DNA of 64,000 bases from G965220825 sp965220825 (GTDB lineage Bacteria > Pseudomonadota > Alphaproteobacteria > UBA828), in the NCBI GenBank assembly GCA_965220825.1, contig OZ244839.1:1612001-1676000 (forward strand). Reading direction: 5' to 3'. How positions within the stretch are numbered: position 1 is the first letter of the stretch; the number at the start of each line of letters is the position of its first letter. This document shows, in pieces, positions 26,427 to 35,421 of the stretch. A model generated the notes under the pieces. That model worked only from the letters and a program-made list of their open reading frames with translations. It did not search any database and was not told the origin of the DNA. Both the position numbers and the translations under genes were made by a program.

Positions 26427-29230
26427 TGCTTGCCTGCTGTTTCGAAATTTCGTGGGCGCCGCGTCCGCCGCTTTCTTTTCACAGTTGCTTGAAGCGGGGT
26501 TCGCAACTTCTCATAGAGCGTGAGCAGATGTTCCACACGGTCACGTTCAGATGCAAAGTCGGCGCGGCGGTAGAGGCGGTCTACGGCCCGGTCGAGGGTT
26601 TGGTGGGCGCGGCGCAGGGTCGGCGGCATGAGATCGGGATCGTAGAGGTCGGCGAGCGTCGCTTGCTGATGCGCTGCACGGGCGTCGAGCACGGCTTGGG
26701 CGAGCGGTTCCAACTTTGACAGGTCCGAGTCCCTCGGCGGGGTCGGGAAGGTGTTGTAGACCGCACCGATAGAATAGCGGTAATCGCTCTTGAGCCGGCC
26801 GCCGATATGGCGAAGCCAAGCCATGTGCATCGCCGATGTCAGCAGCGCGAAATCCGCGAGGGTGGCACCCTCCAGAACGCGCACGAGGTTGCTCGGAATC
26901 GTCGGCGGCTCCAGCCAGCCGACGGGCACATATTCCCGCCGCTCCGAACTGACTTCGGGGATGACCAGAAACGGGGCGGTGGGGATGACGTTCACGTGAT
27001 AGAGCGTCGGTGTTGCCGCCAGCCTCTGCGTCGGCGCACTCCTGCTCGCCTCACGGTAGGCGCGGACCGCGGCGATGCGCTCGCGAACATGCGGCAACAG
27101 TGCCAATGCCTGCGGCGGCGCGTCGTGCAGGACCAAAATCCAGCGTTTGCCGCCCTGCAGATATTCTCGTGCACCGACGAACGGGCGCAGGAACGGCGCT
27201 GCCTCCGGCTCCACTGCCAGAAACGCGGTCCGCTGCTCCGCATCGAAAATATAGTGGCCGTTGTCGATTGGCTTGGAGCCGATGATGAGCCGCGCCATCC
27301 CGTTGATCGGCCGCGCCTCCTCCCGCACCACCAGATGCGGGTCGGCGAGCCCGCCCGCGTCGAACAGATAAGGCGACAGCGCCGCGTGGCTGCTTTCCTC
27401 CGGCTCGCCGTCGAGGTCGGGGTAGCCGAACAGGCGCTTCTCCGGCCGAGCCGCCCGTCGCCGGTCGAGGCCGATAATCACGACATGCACATGCGCCTTG
27501 CCGCGTGCATCCGACCCCCAAGCGAAGGTCCGGTGGGCGAAGGCTATTTCCAGCCCGCAGCGCTCGAACAGGATCGGCCAGAGTTGCGCCACCTGCTCGC
27601 CCTGCGTAATCGAGTTGGTTGCGACGAAGCCGATCCGGGCATTGCCGCGCTTCACATACTCCCCTGCCTTGATGAACCAGGCGGCGACGTAATCGAGCGT
27701 GCCGCCGCCCTTGCCGAGTGCGGCGATACCGCGCACCTGCGTCCGCTGGGCCGCGGTCTGGTACTTGGCGCCGACAAAGGGCGGGTTCCCAAGCACGAAG
27801 TCGCAATCCGCCGCCGGCAGCACGCTCTCCCAATCGGTCTCCAGCGCGTCGCCGTACACGATATGCGGCGATCTCTCGAGCGGGATGCGTGCATAGGTCC
27901 GGCCGAAGGCGAGGCTCAGCTCGTTGTTCATGATGTGGTCCATCATCCATAGCGCCGTCTCGGCGATGCGGGCCGGGAATTCGCCGATCTCGATGCCGTA
28001 GAATTGATCCACGTCGATGACGGAGAGGGTCTGCGCCAATGCGTCTAGCTGGCCGGTGCTGTAGACCTCCTTCAGCACCTCGATTTCGAGCCGCCGCAAT
28101 TCGCGATAGGCGATAATCAGGAAATTGCCGCAGCCGCAGGCCGGATCCAGGAAGCGCAGCCGTCCCAGCCGCTCCTGAAAGCGCAGCAGTTCTTGCCGGC
28201 GGCGGCCGTCGCGCCGCACCCTGAGGCGCTCGAATTCGGCGCGCAGATCGTCCATGAACAGCGGTTCGATGACCTTCAGGATATTCTTTTCGGTCGTGTA
28301 GTGCGCGCCCTGGGCACGGCGCTCCGCCGGGTCCATGACAGACTGAAACAGGGCCCCGAAGATGGCCGGCGAAATGTTCGACCAGTCGAAGCGGCAGGCA
28401 TCGAGCAGCGCTACGCGCATGGCCGTATCGAAGGCGGGAATCCGCAGCGGCCCGTCGAAGAGATCGCCATTCACATAGGGGAAGCGTGCGAGGTCCTCGT
28501 CCAGCGTGGCCTGGCGGGCAGCCTCCTGCGTGTCGAGCACCTGGAACAGTTGCGCAAGCCGCGGCCCCAGATCGGCGCCATCCTCGCTCGTGCGTGTCTC
28601 GATGAAGTCGAGGAAAATGTCGCGCGGCTCGAAGATACCCGTATCGTCGGCGAACAGGCAGAAGACGATGCGCACCAACAAGCGTTCGAGGTCATGACCG
28701 CGATAGCCGACGGCATCGAGCGCGTCGTGCAATCGCCCGACCAACTCGGCGGCCTCGATGTTGGCCGGGTCCTGATCGCGGAAGGTCCGGCGCTGCACGC
28801 CGAGGATGAAGCCGAAGGATTCGACATGCGCGGGCAGGTCCGCGAGCGGGAAGGCAACGACCTCGCGCTCGTCCAGATCGTGAAGCTCGAAGGTCTGGAA
28901 ATCGCTCACCAGGATAAAGCGTGGGCGCTCGCGCTCGGGCAGCGCGTCGAAATACTCACCGGCCTGATCGTAGGCTTTGCCGAGGTCACGCCCGGCGCTC
29001 TTCTGCTCGACAATCAGAACGCGCGGCCAGAACAGGTCGATATAGCCCCGCCGATTATCGAGCTTCCTGACATGCTGCTCATAGCGCGCAACCGAGCGGC
29101 GCGGGACGCCGAATATTTCAAAGAAATCGTTGTAGAAGCTCTGCGTCTCGCCCTTCTCGTAAGCGGAGTCCTTCCACTCTTCGGCAAACGCGGCGGCGCG
29201 GACCCGCACTTCGTTCCACGAAAGGCGCAT
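26414..29230 (-). CDS. MmeI-like (type IIL) restriction-modification enzyme
   Basis: A 938-residue single-chain enzyme expected both to methylate adenine in an asymmetric site and to cut at a distance. Domains: N-terminal nuclease (about 1-170) with D65-X9-E75-X-K77 inside IDLFWPR and VLIVEQKSAG; helical spacer (about 175-300); gamma-class N6-adenine methyltransferase (about 305-590) with motif I LDPACGCGNF (361-370) and motif IV NPPF (482-485); target recognition domain (about 600-810); C-terminal helical domain. MmeI itself is about 919 residues with D-X9-E-X-K, so this looks complete and active. It is the first gene of a three-gene operon with two HEPN-like proteins and lies 60 bases after higA. 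Confidence 0.92.
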   Translation of the reverse strand: MRLSWNEVRVRAAAFAEEWKDSAYEKGETQSFYNDFFEIFGVPRRSVARYEQHVRKLDNRRGYIDLFWPRVLIVEQKSAGRDLGKAYDQAGEYFDALPERERPRFILVSDFQTFELHDLDEREVVAFPLADLPAHVESFGFILGVQRRTFRDQDPANIEAAELVGRLHDALDAVGYRGHDLERLLVRIVFCLFADDTGIFEPRDIFLDFIETRTSEDGADLGPRLAQLFQVLDTQEAARQATLDEDLARFPYVNGDLFDGPLRIPAFDTAMRVALLDACRFDWSNISPAIFGALFQSVMDPAERRAQGAHYTTEKNILKVIEPLFMDDLRAEFERLRVRRDGRRRQELLRFQERLGRLRFLDPACGCGNFLIIAYRELRRLEIEVLKEVYSTGQLDALAQTLSVIDVDQFYGIEIGEFPARIAETALWMMDHIMNNELSLAFGRTYARIPLERSPHIVYGDALETDWESVLPAADCDFVLGNPPFVGAKYQTAAQRTQVRGIAALGKGGGTLDYVAAWFIKAGEYVKRGNARIGFVATNSITQGEQVAQLWPILFERCGLEIAFAHRTFAWGSDARGKAHVHVVIIGLDRRRAARPEKRLFGYPDLDGEPEESSHAALSPYLFDAGGLADPHLVVREEARPINGMARLIIGSKPIDNGHYIFDAEQRTAFLAVEPEAAPFLRPFVGAREYLQGGKRWILVLHDAPPQALALLPHVRERIAAVRAYREASRSAPTQRLAATPTLYHVNVIPTAPFLVIPEVSSERREYVPVGWLEPPTIPSNLVRVLEGATLADFALLTSAMHMAWLRHIGGRLKSDYRYSIGAVYNTFPTPPRDSDLSKLEPLAQAVLDARAAHQQATLADLYDPDLMPPTLRRAHQTLDRAVDRLYRRADFASERDRVEHLLTLYEKLRTPLQATVKRKRRTRRPRNFETAGKQWKR

Positions 29231-29289
29231 CGCCCCGTATTGCCCGGCTCAGATCGCCCGGCCGGCGCGGACAAGGCGGTCGGGTGCCG

Positions 29290-29577
29290 TCATACAGAAC
29301 CCCGCCCCCGCCGCGCCGCCGCAAGCTCATAAGCAGCCTGCATCCGCATCCAGTGCTCCGCAGTGCCCCAGCCGATATCTTCCAACGCAAGCGCCATGTT
29401 GGCGGAAATCCCCGCCTTGCCGTTCAGAAGGCGGGACAGCGTCCCGCGCTCGCAGCCGAGGCGGGCGGCCGTCTCGCCGATGGTCCAGCCGCTCTCGTCC
29501 ATGCTCTCGCGGACCAGCTCGCCAAGATGCGGCGGGTTCGCCATCGGCGCGGTGCGGTCAGAATTCCGGTCGATCAT
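29290..29577 (-). CDS. higA: HigA-type antitoxin (XRE family)
   Basis: A 95-residue helix-turn-helix protein: PPHLGELVRESMDESGWTI, then GETAARLGCERGTLSRLLNG as the HTH, KAGISANMALALEDIGWGTA and HWMRMQAAYELAAAR, all diagnostic of HigA. The ATG at 29577 has AAGGA upstream and overlaps the end of the broken HigB frame by 20 bases, the usual toxin-then-antitoxin order. An internal ATG at 29544 (MANPPH) matches the start of many HigA proteins. Since the toxin is truncated, this is probably an orphan antitoxin; it could still repress its promoter. Confidence 0.88.
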   Translation of the reverse strand: MIDRNSDRTAPMANPPHLGELVRESMDESGWTIGETAARLGCERGTLSRLLNGKAGISANMALALEDIGWGTAEHWMRMQAAYELAAARRGRGSV

Positions 29578-29699
29578 GTGCGGTTTTTCCTTCGGTTCGA
29601 AGGTAGTCGATCGGGACTGCATCCACGACCTCGCTATCCCCGAAGCGTAGTACCACATGCCAGTTGCCGAAGCTGCGCATGCACCGCCGGCCGGCACCC
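29558..29699 (-). pseudogene. higB: HigB toxin fragment, 5' truncated
   Basis: Only the last 40-odd residues of a RelE/HigB mRNA interferase can be seen: MRSFGNWHVVLRF then GDSEVVDAVPIDYL, matching the terminal beta strands of HigB (GNWRxxFRF...DxxxxDYH). Upstream, the frame runs straight into the end of asnB, whose stop is at 29700, so the first 50 or so residues are gone. The truncation point coincides with the edge of the asnB/glycosyltransferase block. Confidence 0.6.
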
Positions 29700-31484
29700 T
29701 TACCCCCCGCGCAGCGTCTCCTCGATGTCGCCGCCCGCCGGTGTGCCGAGCATGTGCTGCTGGTGCCAGAGGGCGTAGAAGAGCAGGACCCAGGCGCCGG
29801 CGAGGGCGCGTTTTCCGCCCTGGGTGAAGAGGGCGCGGACGGCCGCCGGCTCGCAGGCCTCCTCGATGCCCGGCTGGGCCGCCACCGCGGCGCCCAGGCG
29901 GTCGCCCGAGCGGGCGATCCATGCGCCGACGGGCACGGTGAAGCCCCGCTTGCGGGCGAAGGGGCGGGCCGCGGGGAGTGCGCGCGCAAGCCAGCGGCGG
30001 AGCAGCCACTTGCCCATGCGGCCCCTGATCTTGAGGTCGTCGGGCAGGGCGAAGCCCACGCGGGCCACGGCTGGATCGAGAAAGGGGGTGCGGCCTTCCA
30101 CGCCATGGGCCATCAGGCAGCGGTCCACCTTCAGCAGCAGGTCGTGGGCGAGCCATTCGGCGCAGTCGGCGGCCTGGGCGGCCTGAAGGGAGGTACGGTC
30201 CCCCGCCGCCGCGCCCTCTCCCTCGCTCGCCGCCGCTTCGGCCGCGTCCAGGCCCGCGCGCCAGCCCTCGGGCTCCCGGCGCAGCACGCCGAGGCCCGCG
30301 AGCAGCGCATAGGCTCGCGGCTTGCGGGCACCGCCCCGCCACCAGGGCCGGGCGAGCGCACGGTAGCGGCCATAGCCCGCGAAAAGCTCGTCCCCGCCCT
30401 CCCCGCAGAGCACCACCTTGAGCTCCTCGCCCGCCGCCATGCCGAGCTTGTAGGTGGGGAGTGCCGCATAGTCGGCCGCCGGGTCGTCCAGCGCGCGGGC
30501 GACCGCCGGCAGCAGCCTGTGGAAATCCCGCGCGGTGACCTCCACCTCCCGATGCTCCGCGCCCGCGGCCCGGGCGACCGCGCGGGCCGCCTTGCGCTCG
30601 TCCGCCACCGTGCTCTCAGGGAAGTAGGCGGTGAAGGCGCGGACGGGCCGCTCGTCGAGCCGTGCCATCGCGGCGAGCACCGAGGCGCTGTCCACGCCGC
30701 CGGAAAGGAAGAGGCCATAGGGCACGTCGGCGCGCCGGTGGATGGCGACGCTCTCCATCAGCGCATCGTCCAGCGTCGCCAGCGCCGCATCTTCGCTCCG
30801 CACCTCCGGCGCGCCTCCCGGCAGCGCGGCGTGGCGGCGGCGCGCGGCCACCCGCCCGGCGGAAAGCGTGAGAGTCTCGCCGGGGAGGACGCGGCGTATC
30901 CCCTGGAAGACGGTCCGCGCCCCGGTGGTGAACTGAAGCGCAAGCAGCTCGTCCCGCGCGCCCTCGTCGAGCCGTGGCGATACGAGCCCCGCGGCGATCA
31001 GCGCAGCGGGCTCGGAGGCGAAGGCCGTGCCGGAAGGCGTCTCGGCATAATAGAGCGGCTTGATCCCGAACGGGTCCCGCGCGAGATGGAGCGTGCCCGC
31101 CGCCTCGTCATGGAGTGCCGCCCCATACATGCCGCGAAGGTCCCCGGCGAAGCCCGCGCCGTCCCGGCGGTAGAGCGCAAGCGGCGGCTCGCAGTCCGAA
31201 AGGGTCGCGAAGCGGTCCGCGCCGAACTGCGCGCGGAGCTCCGGCGCATTGTAGATCTCGCCATTGGCGACAAGCGCCGCACCCCCGCCGTCCCGGAGAG
31301 GCTGGGCGCCCCCCTCCAGATCGACAATGGCGAGCCGGGTGTGGACCATGGCGACATCGCCCGCCACATAGCGCCCCGTCCCGTCCGGGCCGCGATGGGC
31401 GAGCGCGGCGGCGAGCGCATCCAGCGTCTCCGCCCCGGGGGCGGCGGCGCCGGGCCTGCCTATTACGCCCGCGATGCCGCACAT
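29700..31484 (-). CDS. asnB: Asparagine synthase (glutamine-hydrolysing)
   Basis: A 594-residue amidotransferase. It begins MCGIAGVIG (Cys nucleophile of the class II glutaminase domain), shows RLAIVDLEGGAQPL, NGEIYNAPELRAQ and, in the synthetase domain, the ATP PP-loop FLSGGVDSASVLAAM (about residue 250) and CGEGGDELFAGYGRY. Its start overlaps the end of the upstream glycosyltransferase by 22 bases. In such a setting AsnB-like enzymes often amidate a cell-surface sugar acid or a peptide rather than free aspartate; this is inferred from context. The end abuts a higB fragment. Confidence 0.92.
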   Translation of the reverse strand: MCGIAGVIGRPGAAAPGAETLDALAAALAHRGPDGTGRYVAGDVAMVHTRLAIVDLEGGAQPLRDGGGAALVANGEIYNAPELRAQFGADRFATLSDCEPPLALYRRDGAGFAGDLRGMYGAALHDEAAGTLHLARDPFGIKPLYYAETPSGTAFASEPAALIAAGLVSPRLDEGARDELLALQFTTGARTVFQGIRRVLPGETLTLSAGRVAARRRHAALPGGAPEVRSEDAALATLDDALMESVAIHRRADVPYGLFLSGGVDSASVLAAMARLDERPVRAFTAYFPESTVADERKAARAVARAAGAEHREVEVTARDFHRLLPAVARALDDPAADYAALPTYKLGMAAGEELKVVLCGEGGDELFAGYGRYRALARPWWRGGARKPRAYALLAGLGVLRREPEGWRAGLDAAEAAASEGEGAAAGDRTSLQAAQAADCAEWLAHDLLLKVDRCLMAHGVEGRTPFLDPAVARVGFALPDDLKIRGRMGKWLLRRWLARALPAARPFARKRGFTVPVGAWIARSGDRLGAAVAAQPGIEEACEPAAVRALFTQGGKRALAGAWVLLFYALWHQQHMLGTPAGGDIEETLRGG

Positions 31485-32527
31485 GAGCGTCGGACCGCCT
31501 CGAACAAAGCAAGATAGCGCGCCACCACCGCCTCCTCGGTGAAACCCGCCTCATAGGCCGCCCGCCCGGCATCCGCCAGGCGCCCTGCGAGCGCCGGGTT
31601 CTCCATGAGCGTGCGCAAGGAATTCGCGAGCGCCTCCGAATCGTCGATGGGCACCACGAGCCCAGTCTCGCCCGCCGAAACCAGGGCACCCGGCCCCTGG
31701 CTCGCCGCGACGACCGCCGGCACGCCGTGCGCCCATGCCTCGATCACCACAGAGCCGAAGGGCTCGTGGCGCGACGGGCAGACGAAGAGGTCCGCGGCGG
31801 CAAAGAGCGCTGCCGCGTCGTCCCGCCAGCCGAGGAAGCGCACCCGCCCGCCGAGGCCGCGTTCGCGGACGAGCCCTTCCAGCGCGCCGCGCTCCGGCCC
31901 TTCGCCCGCGAGCCAGAGCCAGGCCTCCGGAAGGCACGCCATGGCCCGGAGGAGGGTGTCGAACCCCTTGACCCGGTGCAGCCGGCCCAGCGCGAGCACC
32001 AGCGGCGCGCCCTCCGGCGTGTCGAATGCCGCGCGCGGCACCGCCGGCATGGGCGATGTGTCGGCGAAGTTGGGGATGTGGTGCGCGCGCTCGGTGGGCC
32101 AGCCGCCCGCCTCCATATGGCGCAGGATATCGGCGGTGTTGCCGATCAGATGGTCGCAGCGGCGGTAATATTTGAGGTCGTAATAGCCGCCGAGCCGGGC
32201 CAGATGGACGAAGCGCCCCCGCGCCGGCGGGCAGAAGCGGCTCGCCCGGTTCATCCAGGTGAGCACGATATGGGGACGGAAGGCCGCGATCTCGGCGGCG
32301 AAGCGGCGGCGGGTCGCAAGGTCGAACGGTCCGCCGAAGGGAAGCGCCGCCGGTTCGAGCCCCGCCGCCTCGAGCCGGGCCGTCCAGGGCCTCTTCGCAC
32401 CCACCAGAAGCCGCTGCGGAACGCCCGCCCGGGCAAGCGCCGGCACCAGACGGCAGAAGAAGGCCTCGGCGCCACCCCATCGGCCGCCGGCGATGGCCTG
32501 AAGGACGCGCGGCGGCCCGTCATCCAT
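31463..32527 (-). CDS. Glycosyltransferase family 4 protein
   Basis: A 354-residue GT-B fold retaining glycosyltransferase. The N-terminal half has AIAGGRWGGAEAFFCRLVPAL; the donor-binding half has LALGRLHRVKGFDTLLRAMA, VRFLGWRDDAAALFAAADLFV and the E-X7-E element in CPSRHEPFGSVVIEAWAHG. Overlaps asnB downstream and the GT2 gene upstream, so the whole 29700-35310 block is one transcript. Likely builds LPS core or another surface glycan; donor and acceptor are unknown. Confidence 0.9.
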   Translation of the reverse strand: MDDGPPRVLQAIAGGRWGGAEAFFCRLVPALARAGVPQRLLVGAKRPWTARLEAAGLEPAALPFGGPFDLATRRRFAAEIAAFRPHIVLTWMNRASRFCPPARGRFVHLARLGGYYDLKYYRRCDHLIGNTADILRHMEAGGWPTERAHHIPNFADTSPMPAVPRAAFDTPEGAPLVLALGRLHRVKGFDTLLRAMACLPEAWLWLAGEGPERGALEGLVRERGLGGRVRFLGWRDDAAALFAAADLFVCPSRHEPFGSVVIEAWAHGVPAVVAASQGPGALVSAGETGLVVPIDDSEALANSLRTLMENPALAGRLADAGRAAYEAGFTEEAVVARYLALFEAVRRSCAASRA

Positions 32528-33302
32528 CGCCGGGCTCGCCCGGCGGCGGGTCGAGTTCCGCCTTGAGGTGGGACAGCAGGGGGAAGAGCGCGGCCATCAG
32601 CGCGATGGTGAAGCCCCAACGGCCCTCGCGATAGCCCCCGCGCCGGACATAGCATTTGAGGAACCGGGAGACGGAGCGCCGGAGCGTCCAGACCAGCGGC
32701 GGAAGTGCCGCGCCCTCAACCCGGAGGTCGGCGGCGCGGGCGTCCGTATAGCGGTCGAGGCGCGCCAGCATGTCGGAAAGGTCGCGGTCCACATGGTGGT
32801 GCATGGCGCTCCGCAGCCGGCGCTTCCGGCCCTCGAGGGTGACGCCGGGATGAATGCGCCGGTCGTCCCATCTCTTCGCGCCCGGCGTGTAGAGGCGGGC
32901 CGCCGCCATCACCCCCCAGGAGCCGCCCCAGCCATGGCGCACCAGCCGCCCGCCCACGAAATTGTCGAACGGCACCAGGAAATAGCCCGGCGGCGCAGCC
33001 TGGATCGCCTGCCGAACCTCGCGGGCCAGCGCCTCCGGCACGCGCTCGTCCGCATCCACTTCGAGGATCCAGTCGCCGGTGCAGGCCGCCACGCCCGCCG
33101 CCCGGCGCGGCCCCTCCAGCGGCCAGGCGCCTTCGAGCGTCCGCGCGCCGCAGTCCGCCGCGATCGCCGCCGACCGGTCGGTGCAGCGGTCCAGCACCAC
33201 GAGTATCTCGTCGGCGAAGCGAAGGGTCTCCAGGCAGGCGGCGAGCTGGCCCGCCTCGTTACGGGCGCAGACGAGGGCGGTGAGCCTGGGCGCCTCCGTC
33301 AT
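32520..33302 (-). CDS. Glycosyltransferase family 2 protein (WaaE/KdtX-like)
   Basis: A 260-residue GT-A glycosyltransferase: LTALVCARNEAGQLAACLETL opens the nucleotide-binding fold, DEILVVLDRCTDRSAAIA and ILEVDADERVPEAL (the DxD-type DAD) follow, then HPGVTLEGRKRRLRSAMHHHVDRDL and the C-terminal FLKCYVRRGGYREGRWGF, a pattern shared with LPS core beta-1,4-glucosyltransferases such as WaaE. Start at 33302 chosen because its ATG overlaps the stop of the GT9 gene. Confidence 0.88.
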   Translation of the reverse strand: MTEAPRLTALVCARNEAGQLAACLETLRFADEILVVLDRCTDRSAAIAADCGARTLEGAWPLEGPRRAAGVAACTGDWILEVDADERVPEALAREVRQAIQAAPPGYFLVPFDNFVGGRLVRHGWGGSWGVMAAARLYTPGAKRWDDRRIHPGVTLEGRKRRLRSAMHHHVDRDLSDMLARLDRYTDARAADLRVEGAALPPLVWTLRRSVSRFLKCYVRRGGYREGRWGFTIALMAALFPLLSHLKAELDPPPGEPGDG

Positions 33303-34279
33303 GCGGCGCATATGCGCGCGCTGGCCCGTGCGCCGCCGGAGCGGTCCCAGAGCGCCCGCGCGGCCTCCTCCGCCATGTCCACGGTGAGGCCCTCCATCAG
33401 GCACCCGGTCGTCCGCCGGTCATAGCCCGGCCCCCCCACCAGGGCCTCGAAGGAAAGCGGCGTGCGGACGGAAGCCCCATGCGCCCCCCACGGCCCGTAG
33501 AGGCTCTCGCGGCTCGGGCCGAAAAGGCCGAGGGTGGGCGCGCCCGCCGCCGCCGCCAGATGCATCAGCCCGCTGTCATTGCCGACGAACAGACGGCACC
33601 GCCGCAGCAGTGCCGCGGTGGGCAGAAGCGCGGCGCTCCCCACCAGATCGATACAGCCCGGCAGCGCGGCAACCAGCGGGCGCGTCTCCGCCCGGTCGGC
33701 CGAGCCGCCCAGAACGACGATGCGCGCGCCGGGCATGACGCCCTCCGGTGCGGTGAGGCGCCGGGCCAGCGCGGCGAAGCGGGCGGCCGGCCAGCGCTTG
33801 GCATGCCAGCCCGCCGCCGGGCCGAGGGCGAGAGCCTCGCTTCCCTCCGGCAGCAGGCGCGCGGCCTCCCGCTCGTCGGCAGGCGCGATCCAGAGGCGCG
33901 GTGCGGGCGGCGATTCCTCGGCGCCCACAAGCGCGCCGTAGGACCGCACGCGATGGATCGGCCGGTCGTCGGGCCGGCGCACCAGCCGGCGCCCGGCCGG
34001 CACCAGCCAGGCGAGGGCGGAGCCGCGCAGGTCCACCACCAGATGCCAGTAGCGCGGCGCGGCCATGGCCCAGAGCCGGAGCCAATGCCCGCCGAAGGGT
34101 TTCTTTCGCAGGACCACGATCCGCTCGAGCCCCGGCACCGCGGCAAAAAGCGGCGCGGCGGCGGGGCCGCAGGCGACGATCAACCGGGCGCCGGGATGGC
34201 GCTCGAGGAGGTGTGCCAGAAGCCCCGTCGTCAGCACCGCGTCGCCGATCCGCGTCGCGGTGACGAAGAGAATCCTCAT
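33299..34279 (-). CDS. Glycosyltransferase family 9 (heptosyltransferase-like)
   Basis: A 326-residue GT9 protein. It begins MRILFVTATRIGDAVLTTGL, the standard WaaF/WaaC/RfaQ opening, and has GPAAGWHAKRWPAARFAALA and the donor-site block RLFVGNDSGLMHLAAAAGAPTLGLFGPS (given in part). It probably transfers heptose or a related sugar to LPS inner core. The ATG at 34279 overlaps the stop of the upstream glycosyltransferase. Confidence 0.92.
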   Translation of the reverse strand: MRILFVTATRIGDAVLTTGLLAHLLERHPGARLIVACGPAAAPLFAAVPGLERIVVLRKKPFGGHWLRLWAMAAPRYWHLVVDLRGSALAWLVPAGRRLVRRPDDRPIHRVRSYGALVGAEESPPAPRLWIAPADEREAARLLPEGSEALALGPAAGWHAKRWPAARFAALARRLTAPEGVMPGARIVVLGGSADRAETRPLVAALPGCIDLVGSAALLPTAALLRRCRLFVGNDSGLMHLAAAAGAPTLGLFGPSRESLYGPWGAHGASVRTPLSFEALVGGPGYDRRTTGCLMEGLTVDMAEEAARALWDRSGGARASARICAA

Positions 34280-35310
34280 CGGAAGAGGGTTTCGAATTCC
34301 CTGGCGGCGGTGTCCCAGCTGCGGGAGCGCCCGCTGCGGCGCGCGACGCGGCTCGCCTCCTGAAACGCCTCGTCGTCGGTCAGCATGGCCAGCGCGTTCT
34401 CGACGAAGGCGTCGTCGTCGCTTGCCAGGAAGCCGGACTGGCGGTCGATGAAGCGCTCGCGCACGGCGCCGGTGGGCCGGGCGACGGCGGGCAGCCCCAC
34501 CGCCTGGGACTCGGCCAAAGTAGAGCAATACATCTCCCGCTCGGAGCCGGGATAGAGGTGGACTCGGGCGCGGCCATAGGCGCGCGCCATGTCCCGATCG
34601 CCGCTCGGCGCCATGAGCACGACACCCTGCTCGACGCCGGCGAGCGCCTTGCCGTAGACGGGCTTCAGGTCCTCGGCCAGGGTCTCGCCATTCTGCGCCC
34701 CCTTGAGCGCGGCGGAATAGACGTGGAGCTCCGCATCCGGCGCCTTGGGGCGGATACGCGCGGTCCACAAATCCAGCAGCCATTCCAGACCGTGCCGGGG
34801 ATGGGTGGTGACGACCGCCACCGCCGGCTCCACCGGCGCCATCTCGTCGGCCTCCCGGTACTCCTCGCGGACCCCGGGGACGATGGAGCGGTGATAGGCG
34901 GTGTTCTCCCCCGTGGCGCGATAGGCCTCGGAATGGGTGTTGCCGAGCAGCACGAGCTTCGCGTCCGTGCGGTCCAGCACCTCGCGCACGGGCGCGCGGT
35001 CGAGATAGTCCGGCGGCCCGGTCACCCAGAGGATCCGCGCCTTGGTCGCGCGCGTGAACTCCAGCAGAAGCGGCTTGCGGAACGCGATCAGCACTTCGGT
35101 GATGGGGGGCCTGCGCCCGTCCCAATGGATCCAGCTTACGTTCTCGAAACCCAGGCTGTTGGGCGAGCGGTTGACGACCCGCACCACATGGCCCTGGCGG
35201 GCGAGCGCGGCGGGAAGGCTGGCGAACGCCTTCTCGGCGCCGCCAAGTGGTTGATACGCTGGAGTCATCCCGTTGAACGGGATGGAATCATCGACCAGGG
35301 TGACGAGCAT
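34276..35310 (-). CDS. Glycosyltransferase (GT4-like), first gene of surface-glycan operon
   Basis: A 344-residue GT-B glycosyltransferase. MLVTLVDDSIPFNGMTPAYQ starts it, YQPLGGAEKAFASLPAALA is the acceptor-side glycine motif, and LYPGSEREMYCSTLAESQAVG is the donor-site block containing an E-x-x-x-x-x-x-E spacing. The ATG at 35310 is preferred over one 48 bases upstream because the extension is not conserved-looking. It is the promoter-proximal gene of the five-gene minus-strand operon running to asnB. Substrate unknown. Confidence 0.85.
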   Translation of the reverse strand: MLVTLVDDSIPFNGMTPAYQPLGGAEKAFASLPAALARQGHVVRVVNRSPNSLGFENVSWIHWDGRRPPITEVLIAFRKPLLLEFTRATKARILWVTGPPDYLDRAPVREVLDRTDAKLVLLGNTHSEAYRATGENTAYHRSIVPGVREEYREADEMAPVEPAVAVVTTHPRHGLEWLLDLWTARIRPKAPDAELHVYSAALKGAQNGETLAEDLKPVYGKALAGVEQGVVLMAPSGDRDMARAYGRARVHLYPGSEREMYCSTLAESQAVGLPAVARPTGAVRERFIDRQSGFLASDDDAFVENALAMLTDDEAFQEASRVARRSGRSRSWDTAAREFETLFR

Positions 35311-35347
35311 GCTCCGGCTTATAGCCTCGCCCGCGGGGCTTGCCAAG

Positions 35348-35375
35348 AAAGGCCGCACCCCCGCCGGCGGCCTTT
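35348..35375 (-). terminator. Intrinsic terminator of ssb
   Basis: On the minus strand a perfect 9-bp stem AAAGGCCGC / GCGGCCTTT with a 10-base loop is followed by CTTGGC; the U-rich side of the stem (TTTCTT) supplies the release tract. It lies 47 bases after the ssb stop, before the glycosyltransferase operon on the same strand. Confidence 0.5.
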
Positions 35376-35421
35376 CGGCGGCGCCGGCGGGGCGGGGCCC
35401 GCTGCGCGCAGGCCCCCGGCC

